Part shown: piece by piece, positions 8,826 to 18,107 of the stretch | How the letters are laid out: every line of letters starts with the position of its first letter | How positions within the stretch are numbered: position 1 is the first letter of the stretch | Assembly: GCA_937981555.1 (NCBI GenBank) | Contig: CALJOK010000034.1 | Location: forward strand, 1 to 44,192 | DNA from: an uncultured Saprospiraceae bacterium | GTDB taxonomy: Bacteria > Bacteroidota > Bacteroidia > Chitinophagales > Saprospiraceae | Direction of reading: 5' to 3' | DNA: 44,192 nucleotides | Translations under genes and position numbers: made by a program | Notes under the pieces: model-generated | What the model was told of the DNA's origin: nothing | The model's input: only the letters and a program-made list of their open reading frames with translations | The model's database searches: none

Positions 8826-11591
8826 ATGAAAAAGCTTTCTTTAATAATTGGAATATTATTATTCCTTGTGTCTCAAAACATTTTTTCGCAAATGCCAGGT
8901 GCTGAAGAACGTTCTGTTCAGCTGAGTGCGACTGTGGAAAATAATCCTGCCAAAATTAATTTAACCTGGAAGGCAGATGCTGGAGCATCGAAATATATTG
9001 TTTATCGTAAATCGTTGGAAGAAACAAGTTGGGGAAATCCAATTGCTAATTTATCTGGCTCTGCAACATCATTTGTTGATGAAAATGTAGTGGTTGGTGA
9101 AGGATATGAATATGCTTTTTTCAAAGAAGATTTTGCCCCGCGAGTTGATACAGTTTGTATTCCCAATGGAACACAAGTTAATTTTACGATTAATGATATG
9201 TATGGAATTGGATTGTGTTGCAGTTTTGGTTTAGGATATTATGAAGTGAAAAATTGTGGAATTGTTCAAGCTACAGGAGATGATTTTGGGCTGAATGATT
9301 CAGCCATTTTTACGACTTGTGATGATGGTTCAGGATGTTCAGATGTGATTGTTACTATGAAAACAGATATGTTTGAAAATAGTACTTCTTGGATTTTGAA
9401 AAATAACTTAACGAATGAAGTCTATCTAACATCGGGATCAGTTGGCTCATTTGTAAAACCTCGCCCAGAGTATGGATTTATATATGCTGGAATTGAATTA
9501 CCTGAAATTGAAGATCGAGGAAAAATTTTATTATTAGTTGAAAATAGTTTGACCACTCCATTGGCTGCAGAAATTGAAGAATTAAAAGTAGATTATATCA
9601 AAGATGGTTGGCGAGTGATTCAACGAGAAGTTGACGCGACGGATAATCCAACAGATGTACGTGCAATGATTCAAAATTTGTACGCAACGGAAAGTGAGTT
9701 AAAGTCAGTTTTTATTTTAGGACATGTACCGATTGCTTACTCGGGGGATATATTTCCAGATACCCATTTTGAGTTACGAGGTGCATATCCAGCAGATTGT
9801 TTTTATGGAGAAATGGATGGAACTTGGACCGATCAAACGGTCAATAATACGACTGCGAATTTTGATATTTATTATAATACAGTTGGTGATGGACGGTTTG
9901 ATCAAAGTGTTATTCCGACGGGTGAAGTGGAGTTGGCAGTAGGACGTGTAGACTTTTTTGACATGCCTTCATTCGGTAGTTCGAATCAAGATTTGATTCA
10001 GCAATATTTACAAAAAAATCATTCTTTCAAAATACGAGAATTTCAACCGGTGCGTCGCGCATTGATTGATAATAATTTTAATCAATCATTTGCAGCTCCT
10101 GCAGCAAGTGGATTTAGAAATTTCTCGACGATGTTTGGAGCGGATAGTATTTTTAATTTAGATTACTTTTCAACTTTGGAAAATGAAAGTTATTTGTGGT
10201 CCTACGGTTGTGGAGGAGGAAGCATTGTGAGTTCGATGGGAGTTGGGAATACGAGTGATTTTGTAACGAGTGATTTGCAAAGTGTATTTACCATGTTGTT
10301 TGGAAGTCAATTTGGAAACTGGGCTTACCCTGATGATTTTCTTCGAGCACCTTTGGCTTCAGGCCAGACGTTGACCAATGTTTGGGCAGGAAATCCACCT
10401 TGGACTTTTCACCACATGGCGATGGGATATAACATTGGTTATAGCACATTAAAAACTCAAAATGGAAATGATGGTTTGTATCTCGGCAATGGCGCGCAAC
10501 TTGTTCATGTAGCATTAATGGGGGATCCAACTTTGCGTATGCACATGGTAGAACCTTCTACGGAAATTGTATTTGTGCCTGGATCTAATTCTATTGATTT
10601 GACTTGGGACGAACCGATGGATGAGGATGTTTTTGGATATCATATTTATCGAGCGGATTCTTTGTATGGTAAATTTGAGCGATTGAATAATGATGTTTTG
10701 ACCGATACCTTTTTTACGGATACTGATCCATTGACTGGCGAAAATTGGTATATGGTGCGTACCGTAAAATTGGAAAATACAGCAAGTGGGAGTTATTTTA
10801 ATTTGAGCTTGGGGAGAATTGATTCGATAATTTTTTCACCAGCAATTTTTTTGACTGCAGGTTTTTCTACAAATAACCAAACAGCTTGTGTTGGTGATAC
10901 GATTCAATTTAATGATAATTCAACTGGATCAATTACTAATTATGATTGGACTTTCGCAGGTGGGAATCCTTCCTCTTCTAGTCTGCAAAATCCAGCGATT
11001 ATTTATAATTCTGCAGGAACCTATGATGTGAGTTTGACTATCACAGATGATTTTGGAATGGCAACTGAAATGAAAAATGAATATATAATTGTTGATGATT
11101 TGCCAATAGCAGATTTTAGTTATAGTATAGATAATGGTACGATTCAAATAATAGATAACTCTTCTAATGTGAATTTTTACTTTTGGAATTTTGGTGATGG
11201 AACAAGTTCTCAAGCGGCGGGAAATATTACTCATACTTTTGACACTACTGGCACTTATACTATTACATTGATTGGTTCTAATAATTGCGGGCCGAGTACA
11301 TTCGAAACAACTGTAAATATCATAAGTACAAGTTTGGGAAATCTGAATGAATGGAAAGATGTTTCAATTTTTCCAAATCCAACCAATGATTTTTTAAGAA
11401 TTGATTTTGGAAAAAAACAAAGCGATACAAATACAATTCATTTTATTAATTCTTTGGGACAATTGATTTTTTCTAAAAAAGTAGAAAGTGTAATGGAAGA
11501 AATTAATGTTTCGAATTTTCCGAAGGGAATTTATTTTATAAAAATTATGGATGGAAAATCAGAATTTGTGAAACGAATTGTGGTGAATTAG
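8826..11591 (+). CDS. secreted gingipain-fold (C25-like) protein with FN3, PKD and type IX sorting domains
   Basis: A 921-residue exported protein. Order seen: signal peptide (1-22); fibronectin III-like domain (about 28-100) followed by a Cys-rich beta insert; caspase/gingipain-like domain (about 225-575) with ILLLVENSL, FILGHVPIAYSGD (His300), YLWSYGCGGGS (Cys462) and a closing ALMGDPTLRM; second FN3-like domain (about 580-665); two PKD repeats (about 678-760 and 762-836, FGDGTSS...HTFDTTGTYTI); and a type A sorting domain (about 845-921, SIFPNPTNDFL, GIYFIKI, KRIVVN). In active C25 peptidases the segment here reading YGCGGG is normally YxGHG and the catalytic Cys comes later, where this protein has LFGSQFGNW. 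The dyad may therefore be lost or rearranged. Function is unknown. Confidence 0.85.
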   Translation: MKKLSLIIGILLFLVSQNIFSQMPGAEERSVQLSATVENNPAKINLTWKADAGASKYIVYRKSLEETSWGNPIANLSGSATSFVDENVVVGEGYEYAFFKEDFAPRVDTVCIPNGTQVNFTINDMYGIGLCCSFGLGYYEVKNCGIVQATGDDFGLNDSAIFTTCDDGSGCSDVIVTMKTDMFENSTSWILKNNLTNEVYLTSGSVGSFVKPRPEYGFIYAGIELPEIEDRGKILLLVENSLTTPLAAEIEELKVDYIKDGWRVIQREVDATDNPTDVRAMIQNLYATESELKSVFILGHVPIAYSGDIFPDTHFELRGAYPADCFYGEMDGTWTDQTVNNTTANFDIYYNTVGDGRFDQSVIPTGEVELAVGRVDFFDMPSFGSSNQDLIQQYLQKNHSFKIREFQPVRRALIDNNFNQSFAAPAASGFRNFSTMFGADSIFNLDYFSTLENESYLWSYGCGGGSIVSSMGVGNTSDFVTSDLQSVFTMLFGSQFGNWAYPDDFLRAPLASGQTLTNVWAGNPPWTFHHMAMGYNIGYSTLKTQNGNDGLYLGNGAQLVHVALMGDPTLRMHMVEPSTEIVFVPGSNSIDLTWDEPMDEDVFGYHIYRADSLYGKFERLNNDVLTDTFFTDTDPLTGENWYMVRTVKLENTASGSYFNLSLGRIDSIIFSPAIFLTAGFSTNNQTACVGDTIQFNDNSTGSITNYDWTFAGGNPSSSSLQNPAIIYNSAGTYDVSLTITDDFGMATEMKNEYIIVDDLPIADFSYSIDNGTIQIIDNSSNVNFYFWNFGDGTSSQAAGNITHTFDTTGTYTITLIGSNNCGPSTFETTVNIISTSLGNLNEWKDVSIFPNPTNDFLRIDFGKKQSDTNTIHFINSLGQLIFSKKVESVMEEINVSNFPKGIYFIKIMDGKSEFVKRIVVN

Positions 11592-11654
11592 GTTTTAAAA
11601 AAATGAACATTGCCTAAAGGTTTCTTATTTTTACGAAAATAAAAATTAAAGAAA

Positions 11655-11993
11655 ATGAATTCATCGGAACTCAAAGAAATGCTTCATGAAATGATTGATG
11701 AGATAAATGACTTTGAAACATTGGAAAAAGTAAAGAATTACTTTTTTTATTTGAAGAATAGAAAAAAAGATTGGAGGACTGAGCTTTCAGGTCAAGAAGT
11801 AGAATCAACTGAAAAAGCTATTCAAGAAATTGAAAATGGAGAATTTCAAATACAAGAAAATATTCGAAAAGCAATTAATAGCAAATTGAAGAATAAATTG
11901 AAGCAAGCGGCAGAGAATATTAAAAGTGGAAAAGGAACCAGTCTCGAAGAGTTCAGAAGAGAATCTGAAAAATGGATCAAACCTAAAAAGTAG
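11655..11993 (+). CDS. small antitoxin-like hypothetical protein, no toxin partner seen
   Basis: A 112-residue, highly charged helical protein. The stretch DWRTELSGQEVESTEKAIQE resembles the C-terminal part of small Bacteroidota antitoxins (ELS.xE..SI..gl.qae.Gk), and a second similar segment, AAENIKSGKGTSLEEFRRES, follows, as if the unit were duplicated. No toxin-sized frame lies on either side: a terminator follows at 12013 and aspS comes next. It may be an orphan antitoxin remnant or an unrelated helical protein. The family match is from memory and weak. Confidence 0.55.
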   Translation: MNSSELKEMLHEMIDEINDFETLEKVKNYFFYLKNRKKDWRTELSGQEVESTEKAIQEIENGEFQIQENIRKAINSKLKNKLKQAAENIKSGKGTSLEEFRRESEKWIKPKK

Positions 11994-12012
11994 TTGAATT
12001 AAATAACCTTTT

Positions 12013-12056
12013 TGATCAAACCTATTGTGTTAATTGCTCAATAGGTTTTATCATTT
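12013..12056 (+). terminator. intrinsic terminator after the antitoxin-like gene
   Basis: AAACCTATTG (12018-12027) pairs with CAATAGGTTT (12039-12048). The stem extends with TGAT/ATCA across one mismatch and is followed by a short T-rich stretch. Confidence 0.7.
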
Positions 12057-12110
12057 TAACAGTTATTTGAAAAAACTAAAAATAGGTAAACATTTATTCC
12101 GCAGAAACAT

Positions 12111-12118
12111 TAATTTTG
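12111..12118 (+). promoter_or_regulatory. candidate -7 box for aspS
   Basis: TAATTTTG is an exact TAnnTTTG match and is followed by GCAGCCACG, a locally GC-rich start region as often seen after Bacteroidota -7 boxes. No good TTG -33 element was found. It lies 71 nt before the ATG at 12189. Confidence 0.45.
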
Positions 12119-12188
12119 CAGCCACGTTTTAAGATTGTTTAACCAATTCTTAATATTTCAACTTTTTATAATCTTTAAAAAAAGGAAA

Positions 12189-13964
12189 ATGTATCGAACT
12201 CATAATTGCGGACAATTACGTATTGAAAATGTAGGAAATGATGTTGTACTTAGTGGATGGGTGCAAGGATCAAATGATCTAGGACATATGATGTATACTA
12301 ATCTCCGTGACAGATATGGTATCACTCAATTAATTTTTAGCAAAGAGAAAACGGCTCAAGATTTATTTGATAAAGCAAGAACTTTAGGACGAGAATATGT
12401 GATCAAGGTTACTGGAAAAGTAATCGAACGACATTCTAAAAATCTAAAGATTCCGACGGGTGAGATTGAAATAGAAGTAACGGAGTTAGAAATTTTGAAT
12501 GAATCAAAAACACCTCCATTCACGATTGATAATGAAACAGATGGTGGAGAAGATTTGAGAATGAAATATCGTTACTTGGATTTGAGAAGAAAGCCAGTTC
12601 AGAATAATATGATTTTCCGAAGCAAGTTGTCTTTGGAAACTCGAAAATATATGGACAGTCAAAATTTCGTAGAAGTGGAAACACCATTTTTGATTAAAAG
12701 TACGCCAGAGGGTGCGCGAGATTTTGTAGTGCCAAGTCGAATGAACAAAGGTCAATTTTACGCTTTGCCTCAGTCACCTCAGACCTTCAAACAATTATTG
12801 ATGATTGGTGGTTTGGATCGCTACTTCCAAATTGTAAAATGTTTCCGTGATGAAGATTTGCGAGCAGATCGTCAACCTGAGTTTACTCAAATTGATTGCG
12901 AAATGTCATACGTGACTCAAGAAGATATTTTGAATACCTTCGAAGGATTGACAAAGCATTTGTTTAAAACTACCTTGGATGTAGAGTTAGCAGATTTCCC
13001 TCGAATGACTTATGATGATGCGATGAGATTGTATGGTTCTGACAAACCAGATACTCGTTTCGGAATGGAGTTCGTCGAGTTAAATGATGTAGCGAAAGGG
13101 AAAGGGTTTCCAGTTTTTGATGGAGCAGAAATGGTAGTTGGAATTTGTGCGGAAGGTCAAGCGGCGAATTTCTCAAATAAAGATATTAAGAAATTGACGG
13201 AGTGGATGCAACGTCCACAGATAGGTGCAAAAGGATTAGTGTATGTAAAAGTAGAAGCAGGTGGAACATTTAAATCTCCTGTTGGGAAATTTTTCTCAGA
13301 CGAAGTTTTACAAACATGGGCAGATAAATTTGGCGCAAAAGAAGGTGACATGATGTTGGTCCTTTCGGGCGAAGATGAAAAAACGCGAAAGCAATTAAAT
13401 GAACTTCGATTGGAAATGGGTAATAGAATGGGCTTGCGTGATCCTAAAAAATTCAGCCCACTTTGGGTAATTGATTTTCCATTATTGGAGTGGGACGAAG
13501 ATTCTGAAAGGTTCCATGCGATGCATCACCCGTTTACTTCGCCTAAGAAAGCAGACATGGAACGCATGCTAACCGGAGATCATGAAACGATGAAATCACT
13601 TCGAGCAGATGCTTATGATTTAGTCATCAATGGAGTTGAAATTGGTGGAGGTTCCATTCGAATTCACGATAGAGATTTGCAATCTAAGAATTTTGATTTA
13701 TTAGGATTTACTAAAGAAGAAGCAGAAGAGCAGTTTGGATTTTTGTTGGGAGCTTTTGAATATGGAGCACCTCCACATGGTGGAATCGCTTTTGGTTTTG
13801 ATAGATTATGTGCGGTGTTGAATGGAGTGAATTCTATTCGAGATTTCATTGCATTTCCTAAAAATAACCAAGGTCGAGATATGATGATCGATGCGCCGAG
13901 TCCGATTGATGTGACGCAACTGGATGAGCTGGGAATTGATTTGGCGAAGGAGGAAGTTGGGTAG
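12189..13964 (+). CDS. aspS: aspartyl-tRNA synthetase
   Basis: Class II synthetase that charges tRNA-Asp with aspartate. The 591-residue protein begins [16 protein letters not shown], the standard bacterial AspRS N-terminus with its OB-fold anticodon domain. It continues with KYRYLDLRR, the motif 2 region [19 protein letters not shown], a GAD insertion (about residues 290-420) and motif 3, [16 protein letters not shown]. The frame is open 18 codons further upstream to a TTG at 12135, but that extension ([13 protein letters not shown]...) is hydrophobic and not part of the family, so the ATG at 12189 is used. Length is normal. A strong terminator follows. Confidence 0.97.
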   Translation: MYRTHNCGQLRIENVGNDVVLSGWVQGSNDLGHMMYTNLRDRYGITQLIFSKEKTAQDLFDKARTLGREYVIKVTGKVIERHSKNLKIPTGEIEIEVTELEILNESKTPPFTIDNETDGGEDLRMKYRYLDLRRKPVQNNMIFRSKLSLETRKYMDSQNFVEVETPFLIKSTPEGARDFVVPSRMNKGQFYALPQSPQTFKQLLMIGGLDRYFQIVKCFRDEDLRADRQPEFTQIDCEMSYVTQEDILNTFEGLTKHLFKTTLDVELADFPRMTYDDAMRLYGSDKPDTRFGMEFVELNDVAKGKGFPVFDGAEMVVGICAEGQAANFSNKDIKKLTEWMQRPQIGAKGLVYVKVEAGGTFKSPVGKFFSDEVLQTWADKFGAKEGDMMLVLSGEDEKTRKQLNELRLEMGNRMGLRDPKKFSPLWVIDFPLLEWDEDSERFHAMHHPFTSPKKADMERMLTGDHETMKSLRADAYDLVINGVEIGGGSIRIHDRDLQSKNFDLLGFTKEEAEEQFGFLLGAFEYGAPPHGGIAFGFDRLCAVLNGVNSIRDFIAFPKNNQGRDMMIDAPSPIDVTQLDELGIDLAKEEVG

Positions 13965-13991
13965 AACGATTTTCTAAATCAGTTTAAAGCA

Positions 13992-14036
13992 TAAAAAAAA
14001 ATCCCTGTTCAACTATTGTTGAGCAGGGATTTTTTA
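13992..14036 (+). terminator. strong bidirectional terminator after aspS
   Basis: ATCCCTGTTCAAC (14001-14013) pairs with GTTGAGCAGGGAT (14018-14030) through one G-T wobble and a 4-nt loop. It has A9 before it and T6 after it. Confidence 0.9.
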
Positions 14037-14071
14037 GATAGAGGAAAAACAACTATTTTTGAAAAAAAAGT

Positions 14072-14740
14072 ATGAAGCAAAAGATATTATTTTTGTCCTT
14101 GTTATTAATTTTTGGTTGTGAATCCCTGACAGAAGAAGAAAAGAAAATCAATGAAATTGTTTCAAGTTTTGAGCTTTTTAAAAAAGTAATCAACGAAAGA
14201 AATGGGCATGAAGGTGTTCGATATTTGGATAGGAATACGAAAAGATATTATTCTGAGTTATTAGATTTGATAAAAAACTCTAAGCAAGAGGATTTAGAAA
14301 AACACTTCGAACAATCACCTCAACCGTTCATAGATAAAAAGATTGTTTTTTTTTCAAGACATATGATTGAGCATGATAAATTAAAATCTATGAATCTCAA
14401 AAAGTTTCTAGAATGGTGGATTGACTCAGGAATGTTAATTAATGATGCAATCTTAAAAAGTACTTTTTATCGGATTGATCATTTTGTAAAAGATGGAGCA
14501 GTAACGTATTTAAAATATAAATTTGCTCGAGGGAAATCAGTAATATTATGGACTGAATTTTATAAGGAAGATGAAATATGGAAAATTAATTATGCCTCAT
14601 TATTTAATGATATGGAGAAGGCTTATAAAAAAGTAGTGAAAGATTCTAAAAAAAGTTTAGATGAATATATTTTTACAGAACTAGAAAGAATTTCATCTAG
14701 AAAAATTGATTTAGAAAGACTGTGGCATCCAATAAATTAA
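14072..14740 (+). CDS. hypothetical lipoprotein
   Basis: A 222-residue protein with a lipoprotein signal: MKQKILFLSLLLIFGCES, with the lipidated Cys at residue 16. The mature part is Lys/Glu-rich, mainly helical, with a late beta-like section (AVTYLKYKFARGKSVILWTE, then FYKEDEIWKINYASLF) reminiscent of the strands in NTF2-like or lumazine-binding-like folds, but I do not recognise a family. TATTTTTG at 14054-14061 matches the -7 consensus only 10 nt before the ATG, so a very short leader is possible. Terminators on both sides indicate a single-gene unit. Confidence 0.8.
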   Translation: MKQKILFLSLLLIFGCESLTEEEKKINEIVSSFELFKKVINERNGHEGVRYLDRNTKRYYSELLDLIKNSKQEDLEKHFEQSPQPFIDKKIVFFSRHMIEHDKLKSMNLKKFLEWWIDSGMLINDAILKSTFYRIDHFVKDGAVTYLKYKFARGKSVILWTEFYKEDEIWKINYASLFNDMEKAYKKVVKDSKKSLDEYIFTELERISSRKIDLERLWHPIN

Positions 14741-14743
14741 ATT

Positions 14744-14786
14744 AAAAATCCTCGTTCAAAATGATGTCGAACGGGGATTTTTTTTT
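14744..14786 (+). terminator. intrinsic terminator after the lipoprotein gene
   Basis: AAAAATCCTCGTTC (14744-14757) pairs with GAACGGGGATTTTT (14769-14782) with one wobble, followed by more Ts to 14786. The A-run and T-run make it usable from both sides of this convergent junction. Confidence 0.88.
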
Positions 14787-14812
14787 ATCCATCCAATCTA
14801 GTTTTTCAAAAC

Positions 14813-15679
14813 TTAAAAACTAAATCCTAATGAAAACTGAAACGATAAATTATTATCCTTATCATCTCGAGTATTAAAATCAAAACCAGTAATTTCTGTA
14901 TTTGAAAAATCTAAATCTGAATTAGTCACATCAATCAAACCATAATTTGCAATCGCTGAAAAATATAAACCACCATTCAAAAAGAAAGCAGCACCAGCCG
15001 AAAGACCTGCATCAAAAACTTTGTAAGGTTTCCCTTTTTTCGAATCCAAATCATAAAAGGCACTTAAAGTATTTGGAATCTCAACCATTTCTCCTGCTAC
15101 TTGAAGAGAGATGTTTTCAGCACCATCAATCAACTCGCCAGCATCTTGTTTATTATAATTGTAATCCAATGTCAAATTAAGTGGATCAATAATATTGTTA
15201 TTTCCTTCCACTCTTCCATCAGTATAAACTAATTCTCCCGAAGCAGTAGAACCAACTAAAAATCCAGCGTAACCACCACCAAATACTTCTAATTTTTTTC
15301 CAATTTTTCCATATGCCATGATTGGAATTTCGAGGTAGGCATTCGAAATATTTAAGGAAACACTTTTATTTCCATTCGTCAATATTTTTCCATTGGGTCC
15401 TTTAAAAACAAATGGCCCTTGTCCGTCAAATGTTCGTTTAGTTCCTTTTTGAGTAAAAACTATTTCCGTTCGAATACCAAATAAATCGGTGATTTCGAAA
15501 CGAACGCCACCACCTACATGGAATCCAGTATTGGTGCTATAACTCTCCCCAGGTTCTGTGTCTCCATTCAAAGAAGAAACATTCAAACCAACTCTAAATC
15601 CGTAAGATAATTCTTGCGCATTCATATTTTCAGACCATGTAAAAAACAAAGCCACTACCAAAATAATTACTCGTGTCAT
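14813..15679 (-). CDS. outer-membrane beta-barrel protein (OMP_b-brl_2/PorT-like type)
   Basis: A 288-residue exported protein. A signal peptide (residues 1-21, ending MNAQ) is followed by alternating amphipathic strands typical of the small Bacteroidota outer-membrane barrel family: YGFRVGLNVSSL, FHVGGGVRFEI, GIRTEIVFTQKG, LEIPIMAYGKI, LEVFGGGYAGFLVG. It ends in aromatic Phe (FQFSLGFSF), the usual signal for insertion by the BAM machinery. No specific substrate or partner can be deduced. It has its own promoter candidate at 15771-15801. Confidence 0.87.
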   Translation of the reverse strand: MTRVIILVVALFFTWSENMNAQELSYGFRVGLNVSSLNGDTEPGESYSTNTGFHVGGGVRFEITDLFGIRTEIVFTQKGTKRTFDGQGPFVFKGPNGKILTNGNKSVSLNISNAYLEIPIMAYGKIGKKLEVFGGGYAGFLVGSTASGELVYTDGRVEGNNNIIDPLNLTLDYNYNKQDAGELIDGAENISLQVAGEMVEIPNTLSAFYDLDSKKGKPYKVFDAGLSAGAAFFLNGGLYFSAIANYGLIDVTNSDLDFSNTEITGFDFNTRDDKDNNLSFQFSLGFSF

Positions 15680-15770
15680 ATTATATTTTTTAAATTTTTT
15701 ATTCGTTGAACGTTGAATGACTGATGTTTTACGTTCTTTAAAATAATGAATATTTTCTGTTTAAAAAAAG

Positions 15771-15801
15771 CAAAGATAGTATTCCAACCAAGAACTTACA
15801 A
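15771..15801 (-). promoter_or_regulatory. promoter of the outer-membrane barrel gene
   Basis: On the minus strand TTG (15801-15799) is followed after 20 nt by TATCTTTG (15778-15771). This is an exact match to TTG-N19/20-TAnnTTTG. It implies a leader of about 85 nt. Confidence 0.6.
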
Positions 15802-15853
15802 TAGTATTTATCCTAAAAAGAACTATTGGAAAAAAACGCAAAACGTTCAATGT

Positions 15854-16321
15854 CTACCGTAAAACGTTCAAAGCTTTTTTCAAAAGGATTCGATACTCTT
15901 CAATGTTTTCTCTCGGTTCAATTTCTATGATTTCAAAATCATTTTTGATAGCAAGAATAAGCATGCCTTGATGTTTGTTCCTCGTTTTTAGAATAACGTT
16001 TTGAAAACCATTTTGTGCAATCCAAGTTTCTTGTTTTTTTGCCAAGGCAGCTGCAATTCCTTTTTTTCGAAAAGTAGGAAGGATACCTCCCATCCAAGTG
16101 TAGAAATTTTTGCCATCATCAAATTTGTCATAACCAACTTTAAAACCCACCATTTTTTCTTCCACATAAGCAATCAAAATCAAATGCTTTTTTCCTTTCA
16201 TTCTAGATTCATAGACTTCTTTGGCGTGCGGATTTTCTAATTCTGGAATTTGATTCGAGACGGTAACTGCATCTTCAATGCTTCCTTTTTTTATTTGAAA
16301 AATGAAATGAGTATTTTGCAT
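15854..16321 (-). CDS. GNAT family N-acetyltransferase
   Basis: A 155-residue acetyl-CoA-dependent acetyltransferase. Strand and motif order fits GNAT: FQIKKGSIEDAVTVSNQIPE, AYVEEKMVGFKVGYD, the acetyl-CoA loop GILPTFRKKGIAAALAKKQE (R-x-x-G-I/x-A), and the final NVILKTRNKHQGMLILAIKN. The substrate is unknown. The frame extends 17 codons upstream to 16372, but that part overlaps the divergent hydrolase gene and does not look like the family, so ATG at 16321 is preferred. This leaves only about 31 nt between the two divergent start codons. Its 3' end runs into a repeat containing GTAAAACGTTC words. Confidence 0.85.
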   Translation of the reverse strand: MQNTHFIFQIKKGSIEDAVTVSNQIPELENPHAKEVYESRMKGKKHLILIAYVEEKMVGFKVGYDKFDDGKNFYTWMGGILPTFRKKGIAAALAKKQETWIAQNGFQNVILKTRNKHQGMLILAIKNDFEIIEIEPRENIEEYRILLKKALNVLR

Positions 16322-16352
16322 GATAAAATTGGTTCTTAGACAGATTTTTTCA

Positions 16353-17162
16353 ATGAAAAAAAAGCCCCTCAAAAAAATGATTCTATGGATCGCATCAATT
16401 TATGTATTGATCATAGTTGGAACTTATGCTTTACAAAAGTATATCATTTTCCAACCTGATGGATTGTCTTCGGATTATCAATTTGTTTTTAAAAAAACAT
16501 ATGAAGAGTTTTTTATAAAAACAGCTGATGGTGCGACCTTGAATGCATTATTGTTTCAAACGGATTTGCCCTGCAAGGGGTTGGTTATTTATTTTCATGG
16601 CAATGCCGATAATTTGCAACGCTGGGGAAAATTTCAATCAGACTTTACTTCGAGAGGGTACGATATATTGATGTCAGATTTTCGAGGTTTTGGAAAAAGT
16701 ACAGGACAAGCTGATGAGTTGAAGTTTTATGAAGATGCTCAATTGATTTACGATTGGACGTTTGAGAATTTTGAAAAATATAAAAAAGAGGAAGTGATTA
16801 TTTATGGTCGATCTTTGGGCTGCGCGATTGCTTCGAATTTGGCGATGAAAGTGGAAGCTCAAAAGGTTATCTTGGAAACACCATTTAAGAATATTGGCAA
16901 TGTGATAAAAATGAATAGTAGAATTCTATATTTTCCATTTGATTTCAAATATAATTTTCCAAATGACGAACATTTGTCGAAAATTAAAGAACCAATTTAT
17001 ATTTTTGTGGGAACAAAAGATTGGGTCGTTCCCAACAAGTCTTCGGAACAACTCCAACCACTCCTAAAATCTTCCGATCAATATATCGAAATCGAAGGTG
17101 GAGGACATAAAAATTTAAGTACATTTAAAAAATATCAGCAAACACTAGATGCTATTTTGTAA
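16353..17162 (+). CDS. alpha/beta hydrolase with N-terminal membrane anchor
   Basis: A 269-residue serine hydrolase of the YqkD/Bem46-like (ABHD12/13-type) group. Residues about 8-30 form a transmembrane anchor (MILWIASIYVLIIVGTYAL). The fold signature follows: VIYFHGNADNLQRWG (oxyanion region), SDFRGFGKSTG, the nucleophile elbow IYGRSLGCAIA, an acid in FVGTKDWVVP and the catalytic His in EGGGHKNL. The substrate is unknown; relatives hydrolyse acyl esters or lipids. The ATG at 16353 is chosen over 16320, which would overlap the divergent GNAT gene. Its stop overlaps the trmB start by one base (TAATG), so the two are co-transcribed. Confidence 0.86.
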   Translation: MKKKPLKKMILWIASIYVLIIVGTYALQKYIIFQPDGLSSDYQFVFKKTYEEFFIKTADGATLNALLFQTDLPCKGLVIYFHGNADNLQRWGKFQSDFTSRGYDILMSDFRGFGKSTGQADELKFYEDAQLIYDWTFENFEKYKKEEVIIYGRSLGCAIASNLAMKVEAQKVILETPFKNIGNVIKMNSRILYFPFDFKYNFPNDEHLSKIKEPIYIFVGTKDWVVPNKSSEQLQPLLKSSDQYIEIEGGGHKNLSTFKKYQQTLDAIL

Positions 17163-17851
17163 TGAGTAAGAAAAATAAACTTCAAAAATTCGCCGACCTT
17201 TTAACCTTTCCAAATGTCTATGAAAACATCGATCCGATGAATCCTGAACTCACCGGACTGAATGGAGAAATTGTAGACTTAAAAGGAAAATGGAGCGAAA
17301 AACATTTTAAGAATAATAATCCGATCGTATTAGAATTGGCTTGTGGAAAAGGACATTACACGCTTGGTTTGGCAGAAAGGTTTCCTGACAAAAATTTCAT
17401 TGGCGTGGACATCAAAGGTGCTCGAATTTGGCAAGGCGCAAGATTAGCGATGGATAATAATATCGACAACGCTGCTTTTTTCCGAACTCGAATAGAGCAA
17501 ATCGAATTGTTTTTTGAGAAAGATGAAATAGATGAAATTTGGATTACTTTCCCTGATCCATTTTTAAAAGATAGAAAAGCGAATCGAAGATTAACCGCAC
17601 CTTCTTTCTTACATAGATATCGGACTATTTTAAAAAAAGATGGCATCGTTAATTTAAAAACGGACTCGCCTGAGTTGTATGCATTTACTTTGGGGGTTTT
17701 GAAAAAAGAAACTTCGTTTGAGTTGGTGTACCATGATGATGATATTTATTCGAAGCCACTTCCTGTGGATGTTTTGGAAATTAAGACAGAATATGAAGGG
17801 ATGCACTTGGCGAAGAATTTGACGATTAAGTATGTGCAGATAAAGGTGTAG
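17162..17851 (+). CDS. trmB: tRNA (guanine-N7-)-methyltransferase
   Basis: SAM-dependent enzyme that makes m7G46 in tRNA variable loops. The 229-residue protein has the SAM-binding motif LELACGKGHYTLGLAERFPD, then FIGVDIKGARIWQGARLAMD, and the family signature WITFPDPFLKDRKANRRLTA with the reaction-centre Asp. NLKTDSPELYAFTL and a C-terminal TEYEGMHLAKNLTIKY follow. The length is typical. It is the second gene of a two-gene unit with the hydrolase, with no obvious functional link. Confidence 0.95.
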   Translation: MSKKNKLQKFADLLTFPNVYENIDPMNPELTGLNGEIVDLKGKWSEKHFKNNNPIVLELACGKGHYTLGLAERFPDKNFIGVDIKGARIWQGARLAMDNNIDNAAFFRTRIEQIELFFEKDEIDEIWITFPDPFLKDRKANRRLTAPSFLHRYRTILKKDGIVNLKTDSPELYAFTLGVLKKETSFELVYHDDDIYSKPLPVDVLEIKTEYEGMHLAKNLTIKYVQIKV

Positions 17852-17877
17852 ATTATTTTTCCTGAGATTATATTGAA

Positions 17878-17907
17878 GACGCTTTGTTAACCAGCAAAGC
17901 GTCTTTG
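17878..17907 (+). terminator. hairpin after trmB
   Basis: GACGCTTTG (17878-17886) pairs perfectly with CAAAGCGTC (17895-17903) across an 8-nt loop; the tail TTTG is short, so termination may be partial. It opens the hairpin-rich region that follows. Confidence 0.6.
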
Positions 17908-17913
17908 TTAGTT

Positions 17914-18107
17914 AACAAAGAAGTTTTGAATGTTTCGAAGAGTCATTGTTGATTGACCAAGAAGTTTTGAAGGCGTCGAAGAGTCATTGTTGATTAACAA
18001 AAATGTTTTGTTGATTGACCAAGAAGTTTTGAATGTTTCGAAGAGTTATTGTTGTATAACAAAAATGTTTTGTTGATTGACCAAGAAGTTTTGAAGGCTT
18101 CGAAGAC
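17914..18107 (+). repeat. 62-bp imperfect tandem repeat, about 3.3 copies
   Basis: Each unit begins ACCAAGAAGTTTTGAA, then KGYKTCGAAGA. Copies are 17914-17955 (short, lacks the last 20 or so bases), 17956-18017 (62 bp), 18018-18079 (62 bp) and 18080-18107 (partial). The two full copies also contain ACAAAAATGTTTTGTTGATTG. Every frame is interrupted by stops, so it is not coding. See the finding on this cluster. Confidence 0.9.

Noticed and set aside
12135-12188. 18-codon N-terminal extension of aspS from a TTG
   Set aside because: The extension is hydrophobic and unlike any AspRS; the family N-terminus begins exactly at the ATG 12189.
16320-16372. Upstream starts of the GNAT and hydrolase genes that would overlap divergently
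   Set aside because: The extra residues do not fit either family and would leave no space for promoters; internal ATGs at 16321 and 16353 fit better.
17914-18107. CRISPR-like array from the 62-bp tandem units
   Set aside because: Units are directly adjacent without unique spacers, the copies differ, and there are no cas genes.
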